Shown piece after piece: positions 7,821 through 15,107 of a DNA stretch of 40,083 bases; position 1 is the first letter of the stretch; every line of letters starts with the position of its first letter. The notes beneath the pieces were generated by a model. That model did not search any database and was not told the DNA's origin. It saw only the letters and a list, made by a program, of their open reading frames with translations. Source of the DNA: Anaeroplasmataceae bacterium. Its GTDB lineage: Bacteria > Bacillota_I > Bacilli_A > Acholeplasmatales > Anaeroplasmataceae. The position numbers and the translations under genes were made by a program. The stretch spans positions 1 to 40,083 of the forward strand of contig JAIDKZ010000157.1 in NCBI GenBank assembly GCA_029051735.1, given 5' to 3'.

Positions 7821-8753
7821 TTATGGATAAAGACCAGTGTTTTGACGATTTATCCTTAAAAACATTTCATATTTAGACATTTGATTGTTTTTTATAAATT
7901 CATCTTCATTAATTTCTTTGCCAAAAAATTCTACTTCATCCCAAAGATCTACCTGATCATCAATTAAAATAAAACACTGATCCATACAGCATTTTCCAAC
8001 ACAAGAATAAAAACGATCTTGGATCCGTACTCGTCCATGATAAAACAAAGATAATCCATCTGCATAACCAACATTGCACACACCAATGCGTTTTTTTCCA
8101 GTTGCCTGATACAATCCATCATACCCTACAGTTTCTTTTTTATCTATTTCTTTAATATTAACTATTTGACCATAAAAATAAAGTGCATTTTCATATACCA
8201 TTCTTCCAACTCGAATTGTGCCTTTCGTTTTACCATAAGCTACACTTCCTCCAATATGGAATGGTTTTAAATAATTTTTAGAAAGCTGTTCAATAAATTG
8301 AATTTTATTTTTAGTTTCACTATCATAAAGATGAGTATAAACTGCTTTTACAATACTATCATTAATTATAGCTAAGAATCCACTTTTCATTCCAAAGCGA
8401 TTCATACCCGTGTCAATGGCAAGATGGGATGATAATTTTTGTTCTTTAAATAAGATATAATCATCATAATCATTTATTGTTGGAATTAAATCATATTTTT
8501 TTACATCCTCTATATCTTCTTTTTTTATTTTACCCAAAACTAAAACACTAGAATCCTTATAAATGCTCTTAACAAAAATCCCTTCTGAAATGGATTTTAC
8601 TGCAAATTTATTTACATTTAATTGTTTAGCAAGATGAATCATATAACAAATTCCAAAACCATAGGCATTGTCTTTTACAACTAAAATTATATCATTTGTT
8701 TTTTGTATTTTTTTTATATTATCTATGAGTACATCTTCTTTTATGATTCGCAT
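7821..8753 (-). CDS. alr: Alanine racemase, short form
   Basis: PLP enzyme interconverting L- and D-alanine for peptidoglycan. The Schiff-base lysine is K27 in VVKDNAYGFG; HLAIDTGMNRFG, the catalytic-tyrosine motif VGYADG (Y230) and the GKCCMDQCF segment are all present. At 310 aa it is 50-70 residues shorter than usual (about 370), with a compact N-terminal barrel (only 26 residues before the lysine) and short loops, but all catalytic motifs are intact. TAGGTGAT lies 5 nt before the ATG. Compactness seems a lineage trait rather than truncation. First gene of the minus-strand run. Confidence 0.92.
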   Translation of the reverse strand: MRIIKEDVLIDNIKKIQKTNDIILVVKDNAYGFGICYMIHLAKQLNVNKFAVKSISEGIFVKSIYKDSSVLVLGKIKKEDIEDVKKYDLIPTINDYDDYILFKEQKLSSHLAIDTGMNRFGMKSGFLAIINDSIVKAVYTHLYDSETKNKIQFIEQLSKNYLKPFHIGGSVAYGKTKGTIRVGRMVYENALYFYGQIVNIKEIDKKETVGYDGLYQATGKKRIGVCNVGYADGLSLFYHGRVRIQDRFYSCVGKCCMDQCFILIDDQVDLWDEVEFFGKEINEDEFIKNNQMSKYEMFLRINRQNTGLYP

Positions 8754-8840
8754 TTTATCACCTAACTAATTCTATGCAGAAATTATGAAAAATAAGAACA
8801 AAAACGACATTCTTATCATATAGTATTAGTGGTGATACCT

Positions 8841-8924
8841 GTGGAAGAAAAAATTATTTTGGGCCTAGTACTTTTTATCTTACTTTTCTCAATATTAAAA
8901 CTTCCATCAGCAAAAAACAAATAA
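8841..8924 (+). CDS. Candidate 27-residue single-span membrane peptide
   Basis: GTG-initiated ORF: two acidic residues and a lysine, a hydrophobic run (IILGLVLFILLFSIL) and a basic tail ending PSAKNK. This acidic-hydrophobic-basic pattern is typical of small membrane peptides, including type I toxin-like peptides, but is also easily found by chance in A+T-rich DNA. A GGTG sits 6 nt before the GTG; I found no clear plus-strand promoter. Divergent from alr. Function unknown and the gene itself uncertain. Confidence 0.33.
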   Translation: MEEKIILGLVLFILLFSILKLPSAKNK

Positions 8925-9020
8925 TTCATTCTTTTCTTTAATCTAATGATAAATCATCTATTTATCAAAAAAATCCTCAAAGGAGTATCTATTATAGAGA
9001 CTTTCTTGCGGAAAAACAAA

Positions 9021-9058
9021 TAGCCCACTCTACTTCATTAATGAAGAATGGTGGGCTA
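9021..9058 (-). terminator. Terminator after GNAT gene
   Basis: Stem of 8 bp (9021-9028 with 9051-9058) plus an inner 6-bp stem (CTTCAT/ATGAAG) separated by a small internal loop. On the minus strand it is followed by TTTGTTTTTCC. Lies 33 nt past the stop of the gene at 9092. Confidence 0.7.
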
Positions 9059-9091
9059 TACTTATTTGATGCTAGTCTGCTAAATTGCAAT

Positions 9092-9562
9092 TTATCGTTC
9101 ATAACGATAATACATAAAACCATTTTCTTTTTTAATAAACCGAAATCCAACTTTTTCAAGTACATGCTGACTACGTGTATTTTTTACAATCGTATCAGCG
9201 TTTATGGCAACCATATTCAACACCTCAAAGGCATATTGTATTGCCAACTGCTCTGCACGTGTGCCATATCCTTTACCTTTAACTGTATCATTTTGCAAGT
9301 GAATACTTAATGTACATTCCCGACTTGTACGATTAATATCCTTTAATTGCAACTCTCCAATCGGTTTTTCATCTTTCATTATTGCAAACAGAATGCGAGA
9401 TGGATTTTGTTTTGTCTCAAAATATTTATTTACGAGATTTTCATCATATTTGTATGCTGCAAATAAATTCATATCCATATAAATTGAAGAGTCGTTCTCC
9501 CAATCTAAATACAACTGATGGCATAACTCTTTTGTCATTATATGGAGAGTAACACTGTTCAT
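9092..9562 (-). CDS. GNAT-family N-acetyltransferase
   Basis: 156-aa acetyl-CoA-dependent acetyltransferase of the RimJ/RimL-like branch: a substrate-side N-terminus (LCHQLYLDWENDSSIYMDM), a central beta-strand FAIMKDEKPIGELQL, the CoA pyrophosphate loop VKGKGYGTRAEQLAI and the C-terminal VLEKVGFRFIKKENGFMYYR. Substrate unknown. Start: the ATG at 9562 is preceded by TAGAGGT; the ATG at 9589 has no ribosome site and adds nine unconserved residues. It stands between two terminators, so it is likely monocistronic. Confidence 0.85.
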   Translation of the reverse strand: MNSVTLHIMTKELCHQLYLDWENDSSIYMDMNLFAAYKYDENLVNKYFETKQNPSRILFAIMKDEKPIGELQLKDINRTSRECTLSIHLQNDTVKGKGYGTRAEQLAIQYAFEVLNMVAINADTIVKNTRSQHVLEKVGFRFIKKENGFMYYRYER

Positions 9563-9620
9563 AAATACCTCTAAATTACTGTTTATCATGGCTTCATTTT
9601 ATCAAAACAAAATAAGAAAA

Positions 9621-9642
9621 GCAAGGAATTTTTCATCCTTGC
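9621..9642 (-). terminator. Terminator after thioredoxin-like lipoprotein gene
   Basis: 7-bp stem (9621-9627 with 9636-9642), 8-nt loop, followed on the minus strand by TTTTCTTATTTTG. Lies 42 nt after the stop at 9685. Confidence 0.75.
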
Positions 9643-9684
9643 ATTTATCTCTATAAAATACTTCGTAAAAAGAATTTTTTATTT

Positions 9685-10209
9685 TTATGCTAATTCTCTA
9701 AAAATATAAGAAGCTAAGGAAGAATATTGAATCTCTCCATTAACAATAAATTTACCTGTACGAGTACTATTTTTATTCGTTGTATCTACATCAACTGCTT
9801 TTGACTTAAAAGTCATCACTGCAGGAGCACCACTAGTAGGAACATCTTGCATACCTAATGCAGTTCTTACCTCATTACGTAGTGAAGTAGATGTATACTT
9901 TGTTGAATCAATAAAATAAATTGTCTTATCTGTTGCCTCTAAGTATTCTGCTTGTGCTGCAAAAGAGGTTACAACTTTAACACTTTCTGTATTTGTTGAA
10001 GAAGCAAATAATAATGCAAATACCTCTCCATTTTTCTTTTTTGTCTCTGCCTGTTCTAAGGTAATTACTTCAAATATGTGATTCTTTTCTATATCTGCTC
10101 CTGCCTTATGCCAGTCCTTATAAAAATTATATCCTGAACAACTAGCCATTAAAATCAAAAATAATACTACAGCTGAAAATAGGCTAGTAAATTTTAAAAT
10201 TTTCTTCAT
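9685..10209 (-). CDS. Lipoprotein with thioredoxin-like domain lacking CXXC
   Basis: 174 aa. A signal peptide with lipobox LMASC predicts lipid attachment at about C23 on the outer face of the membrane. The mature part reads like a thioredoxin fold: strand EVFALLFASS at the usual active-site position, IYFIDSTKY, and a PTSGAPAVMTF strand whose Pro corresponds to the thioredoxin cis-proline, then RTGKFIVNGEI. At the place of CXXC there is ASSTNTES, so it is unlikely to be a disulfide oxidoreductase. Related folds without cysteines act as binding or chaperone proteins; role here unknown. It has its own promoter and terminator. Confidence 0.72.
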   Translation of the reverse strand: MKKILKFTSLFSAVVLFLILMASCSGYNFYKDWHKAGADIEKNHIFEVITLEQAETKKKNGEVFALLFASSTNTESVKVVTSFAAQAEYLEATDKTIYFIDSTKYTSTSLRNEVRTALGMQDVPTSGAPAVMTFKSKAVDVDTTNKNSTRTGKFIVNGEIQYSSLASYIFRELA

Positions 10210-10239
10210 GTTATTTCCTCCATAAAATGTCTAAAAAAT

Positions 10240-10268
10240 ATTATATCTTAAAATCATAATATTATCAA
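10240..10268 (-). promoter_or_regulatory. Promoter of thioredoxin-like lipoprotein gene
   Basis: TTGATA (complement 10263-10268), 17-nt spacer, TATAAT (complement 10240-10245), upstream of a TGGAGG ribosome site. It starts only 15 nt after the end of the M20 gene. Confidence 0.72.
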
Positions 10269-10282
10269 GAATTTTAACAAAA

Positions 10283-11437
10283 CTATTTCAAAAATTCTTC
10301 TTTCACTTTCTTTGAAAACTCATGATCAGTAATAAAATCATAGGCTAATTTTGCAAGACTCATTCCACCTTTTACAATTGCCTCTGTACCACAATCAGAT
10401 ATAGTAGCCATTGCCATTTCCTTAGAATGTGCTGTAACACAAGTATCAGCGATTTGTATTTGACCTTCTATTGTGGGGCATAGATAAGAAACTGCTCCAA
10501 TATCAGAAGAACCACTTGGAACCTCACAGACATCTAAAACATTTGTAATCCCAACATTTTCATAGATTTCCTTAAGTTTAGCGCATAAGGTATAATTGAT
10601 TTTTTTATCATCATAAGGACATTCATAGATTGACTCTTTCACCATTACACCAAATTGCATAGCAGCTCCTTGAGCTATTTTTAAAGCTTGATTTGCTAAA
10701 TGTTTTGCATATTTCATTTGAGGAGCACGAAAATAATATTCCATCATTGCATAGGCTGGAATTATATTTGCTGCTTCTCCACCTTTTTTTATTACACCAT
10801 GGATATATGAATTTGGTAAAGCAAATTGTCTAAGCATGGATATACCCATATAAGTCTGAACAGCAGCATCTAAAGCACTTCTTCCATCATAAGGATTAGC
10901 AGCATGAGCATTTTTACCAAAAAATTCAAAGCGTAATGGGTATAACGCATTCGTTCTTCCTCCAATACGATTCACATTTGAAGGATGCAGCATTAAAGCT
11001 AAATCAACACCATCAAATGCATGATGCTCAGCAAAAGCTATTTTTCCTCCAAAGTTTTCTTCAGCAGGAGTTCCAAATAAAATAATTTTTCCTCCTATTT
11101 CATCAATTATAGTTTTTAATGCAACAGCAGCTGCAATACTCATAGTACAAATGAGATTATGACCACACCCATGTCCTATTTCAGGCAAAGCATCGTATTC
11201 ACATAAAAATCCAATGGTTTCTCCAGGCTTTTTGGATTGATACTCTGCCTTAAATCCAGTAGGACAAAGATATGGATATTCTATATGAAAACCATATTTT
11301 TCAATTAGATGAACTAATTTTTTTGAACTTTCAAATTCTTGATTTCCAATTTCAGGATGCTCATATAAATCCAAAACAATTTGTTTATAAACATTTAAAT
11401 TTTGTTCTATATTATTTTTGAATTTTTCTAATATCAT
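10283..11437 (-). CDS. M20-family amidohydrolase (AbgB/ACY1L2-like)
   Basis: Metal-dependent amide hydrolase of the M20D group (aminoacylase or aminobenzoyl-glutamate hydrolase type), probably cytoplasmic. Visible are GFLCEYDALPEIGHGCGHNLIC (metal-binding), FGTPAEENFGGK (catalytic Glu), LMLHPS and a dimerisation domain around FFGKNAHAANPYDGRSALDA. 384 aa fits. Start: the ATG at 11437 sits 10 nt after AAAGGAG and 1 nt after the upstream stop; the ATG at 11446 is only 1 nt from the ribosome site. Last gene of the WYL-HAD-RGL11-like cluster, so its substrate may be an N-acylated sugar or amino acid from the same pathway (inference). Confidence 0.88.
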   Translation of the reverse strand: MILEKFKNNIEQNLNVYKQIVLDLYEHPEIGNQEFESSKKLVHLIEKYGFHIEYPYLCPTGFKAEYQSKKPGETIGFLCEYDALPEIGHGCGHNLICTMSIAAAVALKTIIDEIGGKIILFGTPAEENFGGKIAFAEHHAFDGVDLALMLHPSNVNRIGGRTNALYPLRFEFFGKNAHAANPYDGRSALDAAVQTYMGISMLRQFALPNSYIHGVIKKGGEAANIIPAYAMMEYYFRAPQMKYAKHLANQALKIAQGAAMQFGVMVKESIYECPYDDKKINYTLCAKLKEIYENVGITNVLDVCEVPSGSSDIGAVSYLCPTIEGQIQIADTCVTAHSKEMAMATISDCGTEAIVKGGMSLAKLAYDFITDHEFSKKVKEEFLK

Positions 11438-11438
11438 T

Positions 11439-13397
11439 TTAATCATACTCCTTTGGAATTAAAAACTCACCACGATAATTTGAAAAAGCATCATCACTAT
11501 ATTTTATATATTCTTGAGAAGGAACCCAAGATTCTGCTTTATATATCCATAATTCTTCTAAATCAAAGCAAAGAATTTCATCTATTCCATCTCCATCAAT
11601 ATCATAAACCTCTATAGATAAATTGGGATGATGATCTTGTGGGAATTTCACAACAATGTCTAATTCTTCATCCAGTAAACCACCTTCATCAGAAGCATTC
11701 AAAATTGCTAAAGAATGCTTTCCATCATAGGAAATAGGAGTAATTACATGTCCATTATCACAAAATTCTCTTTGGCATACTAAATCTCCATTACAATCAT
11801 AGATACATACAATTCCATTACTCCCCCAAAATGAAGTAGCCATGATTTGAAGGCCATCTTGGTTCATATCATATTTAGCAACACTGATTCGTTGAGCATG
11901 TCCAATTTCGTTATGTTTTGCAATTGTACCATCTAAATTAACTATATTTACTCCTTCATTTCCTGAAGCTAATATCAACTGCTTTGGTTTTTCTTTATGT
12001 AATCTTGCAAAAATAATTTCATCCGTATGGTCTGAATTCATAGGTAGGCTAAACTTGATTGTACCATCATGATCAACCATATCATACCCAACAAACATTT
12101 CATCAAATCCATCCCCATCAAAATCATAGATATAAGGAAAATGACCTGTGTTTTTATGATGGTATCTCCATAAAAAAGTCATATTATGATCATATGCCCA
12201 TACATTTTGATACCGATCTTTAATGATAAAATCTCCTTTATATCCTAATCCTGTAAAATCTGCAACACGAATCGCATCCACATTCAATCGATAAAATGGT
12301 TCGTTTTTGACTAATGGATCATTATGAATCACTGGGGTTGGCATTTTGTTTATTATTTTTCCTGTTAAAAGATCACAAATAATTACTTCAAAGTCCATAG
12401 AATATATAACTTCATATTTGCCATCATGATTGATATCTGCAATTTGAAATGGTAAATCACAAGAAATGAGTCCTGTATCCCAGCATGCATTTGCTTCTCC
12501 TTTTTGCCAAAGAATTCTTCCGTTATAATCAAAACAAGTTAAACAAGATAATCTTGCAAAAGAATCCCGAATCATTCTTTTTTGGTGCTGCGCAATTAAA
12601 AAAATAGGCTCTTTATTTACTGATCGTATGCGAAGTTGTCTGCCACTGCCAAAATTTTTTAAATTGATTTTATGTATCAACTTTAATTTGGGATATTTTT
12701 GTTGCTTTTGAGAAATTCGTTGTTCTTCTTCCTTGATTTTCAACTGATGCATTTGGTAATTCTTTTCTGTCATTGTTACAGAAAGTTCAGAATATCTACA
12801 TGCACTTTTCGCAATAAATGCAACTTTTCTACCTTCTAAAAAAGGAAGAAAGATTTCAAAAAGGTATGCATCATTTAAATATACTACAACCTTTTGATCA
12901 ATATCTATCTTAAAATGATAGGTTGCATCAATATCAAATTTAAAACTAACTTCTTTTAATATGTCAAACTCATTTTCATGACGAAAGAATAATGCAATTT
13001 TATTTTCTTTTATACCAATAAAATAATAGTTTCTAGAAGTCAAATAATGAAATCCCATTCCACAGAAATGTGCCATCTCCAAAATACGAATGTCAAATTC
13101 TAAAATATATGGGGCAAATAAAGCTGTTTTATGCACTAAACAACAATAAACATTTTCAAAAGCACCTGTAGAATTATTACCTCTATTTTGTTCCATATAT
13201 CTTTTATTTCCATCTGAGGTAACTAACCAACTTCCATCTAAACTACGCCACTGATGGGAGCGTATTGGATCATAAAAGTTTCCTGTATATCCTTCATCCT
13301 TAATAAAATGATATTCTCCTAAGGCTGTATGTCCACGATCATACGGAAATTCATTTAGTTCAAAATCTTGAAAATTTTCATATAAAACCTGTTTCAT
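11439..13397 (-). CDS. RGL11-like beta-propeller protein with lectin-like N-domain, cytoplasmic
   Basis: 652 aa with no signal peptide. Residues of about 70-240 look like a beta-sandwich (LamG/concanavalin-like: YILEFDIRILE, YHFKIDIDQKVVVYLN). A charged linker KEEEQRISQKQQKYPK follows, then a propeller of about 370 residues with calcium-type loops DINHDGKYE, DFDGDGFDE and DIDGDGIDE and motifs FIIKDRYQNVWAYD, NTGHFPYIYD and ASDEGGLLDE. This resembles VCBS/rhamnogalacturonan-lyase-11-like proteins, from memory of that family; lyase activity is not established. Start: the ATG at 13397 overlaps the HAD stop as ATGA and has GGTGA upstream; a longer frame inside the HAD gene adds 32 improbable residues. 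Confidence 0.78.
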   Translation of the reverse strand: MKQVLYENFQDFELNEFPYDRGHTALGEYHFIKDEGYTGNFYDPIRSHQWRSLDGSWLVTSDGNKRYMEQNRGNNSTGAFENVYCCLVHKTALFAPYILEFDIRILEMAHFCGMGFHYLTSRNYYFIGIKENKIALFFRHENEFDILKEVSFKFDIDATYHFKIDIDQKVVVYLNDAYLFEIFLPFLEGRKVAFIAKSACRYSELSVTMTEKNYQMHQLKIKEEEQRISQKQQKYPKLKLIHKINLKNFGSGRQLRIRSVNKEPIFLIAQHQKRMIRDSFARLSCLTCFDYNGRILWQKGEANACWDTGLISCDLPFQIADINHDGKYEVIYSMDFEVIICDLLTGKIINKMPTPVIHNDPLVKNEPFYRLNVDAIRVADFTGLGYKGDFIIKDRYQNVWAYDHNMTFLWRYHHKNTGHFPYIYDFDGDGFDEMFVGYDMVDHDGTIKFSLPMNSDHTDEIIFARLHKEKPKQLILASGNEGVNIVNLDGTIAKHNEIGHAQRISVAKYDMNQDGLQIMATSFWGSNGIVCIYDCNGDLVCQREFCDNGHVITPISYDGKHSLAILNASDEGGLLDEELDIVVKFPQDHHPNLSIEVYDIDGDGIDEILCFDLEELWIYKAESWVPSQEYIKYSDDAFSNYRGEFLIPKEYD

Positions 13398-14023
13398 AAT
13401 AAATTCACCAAGGAAGAAACACTTTCTATAATTTTCACATTTCCTTTTTTCAAAACGTCTATAGATTGATGCCCACAAGATACTAACATGCAATTTGCTC
13501 CTATTGCTTTAGCAACCTCTAAATCATGAAGAGTATCACCAACAAACAAAATATCTGCGCCATCAATGTTTTCCTTTTGTATATAATTTTTAGCAATGTG
13601 AATTTTACTTTCTGCTTGAATATTATCAATACCCAATATCGCATCAAAATATGAAGAAATTTTATAATGTTCACATTGTTCTAAAAGATTATTTTTTTCA
13701 CTTGCTGATAAAATCACTAAATGATATCCTTTTTCTTTTAAAATTTGAAATGTTTCTTTTAACCCCTCATACAATCCACATTTCATTGATTTTGGTTGAT
13801 ATTCTTTTATAAACCAATTGGCTAAATCTTCAAAGGAATCTAAAGTGAAATCCACTCCTGCTAATTCATAGTATTTACGAATAGGAAATGTAAATAAGGA
13901 TTTATACTGTTGAATAGAAACCTTAGGTTTCTTCTGTTTATCCAAAATTTGATTTAATAAATCTACACATAAATCAACATCATTAATAATTGTCCCATTA
14001 AAATCTAAAAAAATATATTTCAT
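13394..14023 (-). CDS. HAD-superfamily hydrolase, DxN variant
   Basis: 209-aa haloacid-dehalogenase-type phosphatase of the phosphoglycolate-phosphatase-like class, with an alpha-helical C1 cap (about residues 15-80). Motif I reads LDFNGTI: the nucleophile Asp is present but the second Asp (general acid/base in most phosphatases) is Asn, a variant seen in some HAD subgroups. Motif II is LVILSAS, motif III lysine is in AESKIHIAK, motif IV is DILFVGDTLHDLEVA. Coupled by 4-nt ATGA overlaps to the WYL regulator upstream and the beta-propeller gene downstream. Substrate unknown; a phosphorylated sugar is a reasonable guess. Confidence 0.87.
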   Translation of the reverse strand: MKYIFLDFNGTIINDVDLCVDLLNQILDKQKKPKVSIQQYKSLFTFPIRKYYELAGVDFTLDSFEDLANWFIKEYQPKSMKCGLYEGLKETFQILKEKGYHLVILSASEKNNLLEQCEHYKISSYFDAILGIDNIQAESKIHIAKNYIQKENIDGADILFVGDTLHDLEVAKAIGANCMLVSCGHQSIDVLKKGNVKIIESVSSLVNLL

Positions 14024-14973
14024 TGTGAAACCTCCTCTGTGTTTTTTTTAAGCATTTCCTTTATTTCTGTAGTAATTTCTTCTTTTAACCATAAAGGTTC
14101 TACTATTTTTGCTTTGCTTCCAAACCCTAAAATAAAAGATTTAATCATTTCTTTATTTTGCATACTACATTCTAAAATTGTAGTTCGTTCATCTATCCTA
14201 GTAATCTTTTGATTCTTTCCATATTTTCTTTCTGAAATCACAGTATAAAGATCTTTTAATTCTAACTTTATATCTATGTACTTTCCATTTTGCTTCATTC
14301 CATAACGATCAATATAATCAGAAGCATTAAATGTTTTTAACAATTGAAACTTATCTTTTAAAATCTGAATATCTTTTACACGATTTAATTTGAAATAACC
14401 AAAATCATTTACAGTTTCATTCCAAGCCAAAACAATCCATGATCCATTATACACAAATATTTTATATGGATGAATAATATGCATCATTATTTTATTGCGT
14501 GTTGATAGATAGCTAATCTTACATTTATGATAAGTACTTTCTGCTTGTGATAAAATTTCATAGCGCTCTTTTAGTTCCTCTTTAGGCATAAGCAAAGGAA
14601 AACGATCAATGATAGTGATAGGCTCTATTTGTGCTTGTCCATGAGTAGATAGCACTTTAGAGATTGCTTTTAAGTAGGTGGAGTAATCCAAAAAATCAGA
14701 CTGTTTTTCTAAATAGGAACAACTAGATTTAAGAACTGCAAGTTCTTCTTTTTTCAGCTGTACAACTGGTAGAAGACAATCTATATTTAAATGATATCCT
14801 CCATATACCCCCTTCATTGAAGTAATATCGTATCCACAATCTTGTAATGTCTTTATATATTCAATTATATTTCTTGGATTTGTTTCTAGCAATTCTGCCA
14901 ATTCATTTTTTGACATTTTATCTTTTGTTGATAATAATTGCAGAAGTTCTATACATAACATTGTCTTATTCAT
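14020..14973 (-). CDS. WYL-domain transcriptional regulator
   Basis: 317 aa: an N-terminal helix-turn-helix (LLSTKDKMSKNELAELLETNPRNI, about residues 11-35), then a central linker and a WYL domain (KISYLSTRNKIMMHIIHPYKIFVYNGSWIVLAWNE..FGYFKLNRV), which binds ligands or nucleic acid in this family. The C-terminal WCX part ends KSFILGFGSKAKIVEPLWLKEEI. YafY/DeoR-like architecture and normal length. First gene of the four-gene operon and likely its own regulator. AAGGTGA precedes the ATG. Confidence 0.88.
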   Translation of the reverse strand: MNKTMLCIELLQLLSTKDKMSKNELAELLETNPRNIIEYIKTLQDCGYDITSMKGVYGGYHLNIDCLLPVVQLKKEELAVLKSSCSYLEKQSDFLDYSTYLKAISKVLSTHGQAQIEPITIIDRFPLLMPKEELKERYEILSQAESTYHKCKISYLSTRNKIMMHIIHPYKIFVYNGSWIVLAWNETVNDFGYFKLNRVKDIQILKDKFQLLKTFNASDYIDRYGMKQNGKYIDIKLELKDLYTVISERKYGKNQKITRIDERTTILECSMQNKEMIKSFILGFGSKAKIVEPLWLKEEITTEIKEMLKKNTEEVSQ

Positions 14974-14989
14974 CTATTTCACCTTTACT

Positions 14990-15018
14990 ATTTTAACAAA
15001 ATATACTGATAATCGCAA
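14990..15018 (-). promoter_or_regulatory. Promoter of the WYL-HAD-RGL11-like-M20 operon
   Basis: TTGCGA (complement 15013-15018), 17-nt spacer, extended -10 TGTTAAAAT (TAAAAT complement at 14990-14995). It lies back to back with the divergent MocR promoter, the two -35 elements being 6 nt apart, so one bound regulator could affect both. Confidence 0.6.
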
Positions 15019-15024
15019 ATCTAC

Positions 15025-15053
15025 TTTAAAAAAATATACATTTCATTTATAAT
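15025..15053 (+). promoter_or_regulatory. Candidate promoter of the MocR gene
   Basis: TTTAAA (15025-15030), 17-nt spacer, perfect TATAAT (15048-15053). A TGGTA at 15064-15068 and its complement TACCA at 15103-15107 flank the leader and could form part of an operator. The AAGGAG ribosome site is at 15090-15095. Confidence 0.52.
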
Positions 15054-15107
15054 AATAGACAACTGGTACTAACAATTATGTAAAAATCTAAGGAGAAAAA
15101 GATACCA

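Larger units (their letters stand above)
8754..9091. other. 338-bp gap between alr and a GNAT gene
   Basis: Holds the alr leader and ribosome site, a possible 27-codon plus-strand ORF (8841-8924), an 8-bp inverted repeat (8947-8954/8960-8967, loop 5) with no T-tract on the side where it would terminate, and the GNAT terminator at 9021-9058. No tRNA or recognised riboswitch seen. Confidence 0.6.

Noticed and set aside
8947-8967. Inverted repeat in the alr-GNAT gap as a terminator
   Set aside because: The 8-bp stem is followed by A-rich, not T-rich, sequence on the plus strand, and on the minus strand the T-run precedes it. Kept only as an unexplained repeat.
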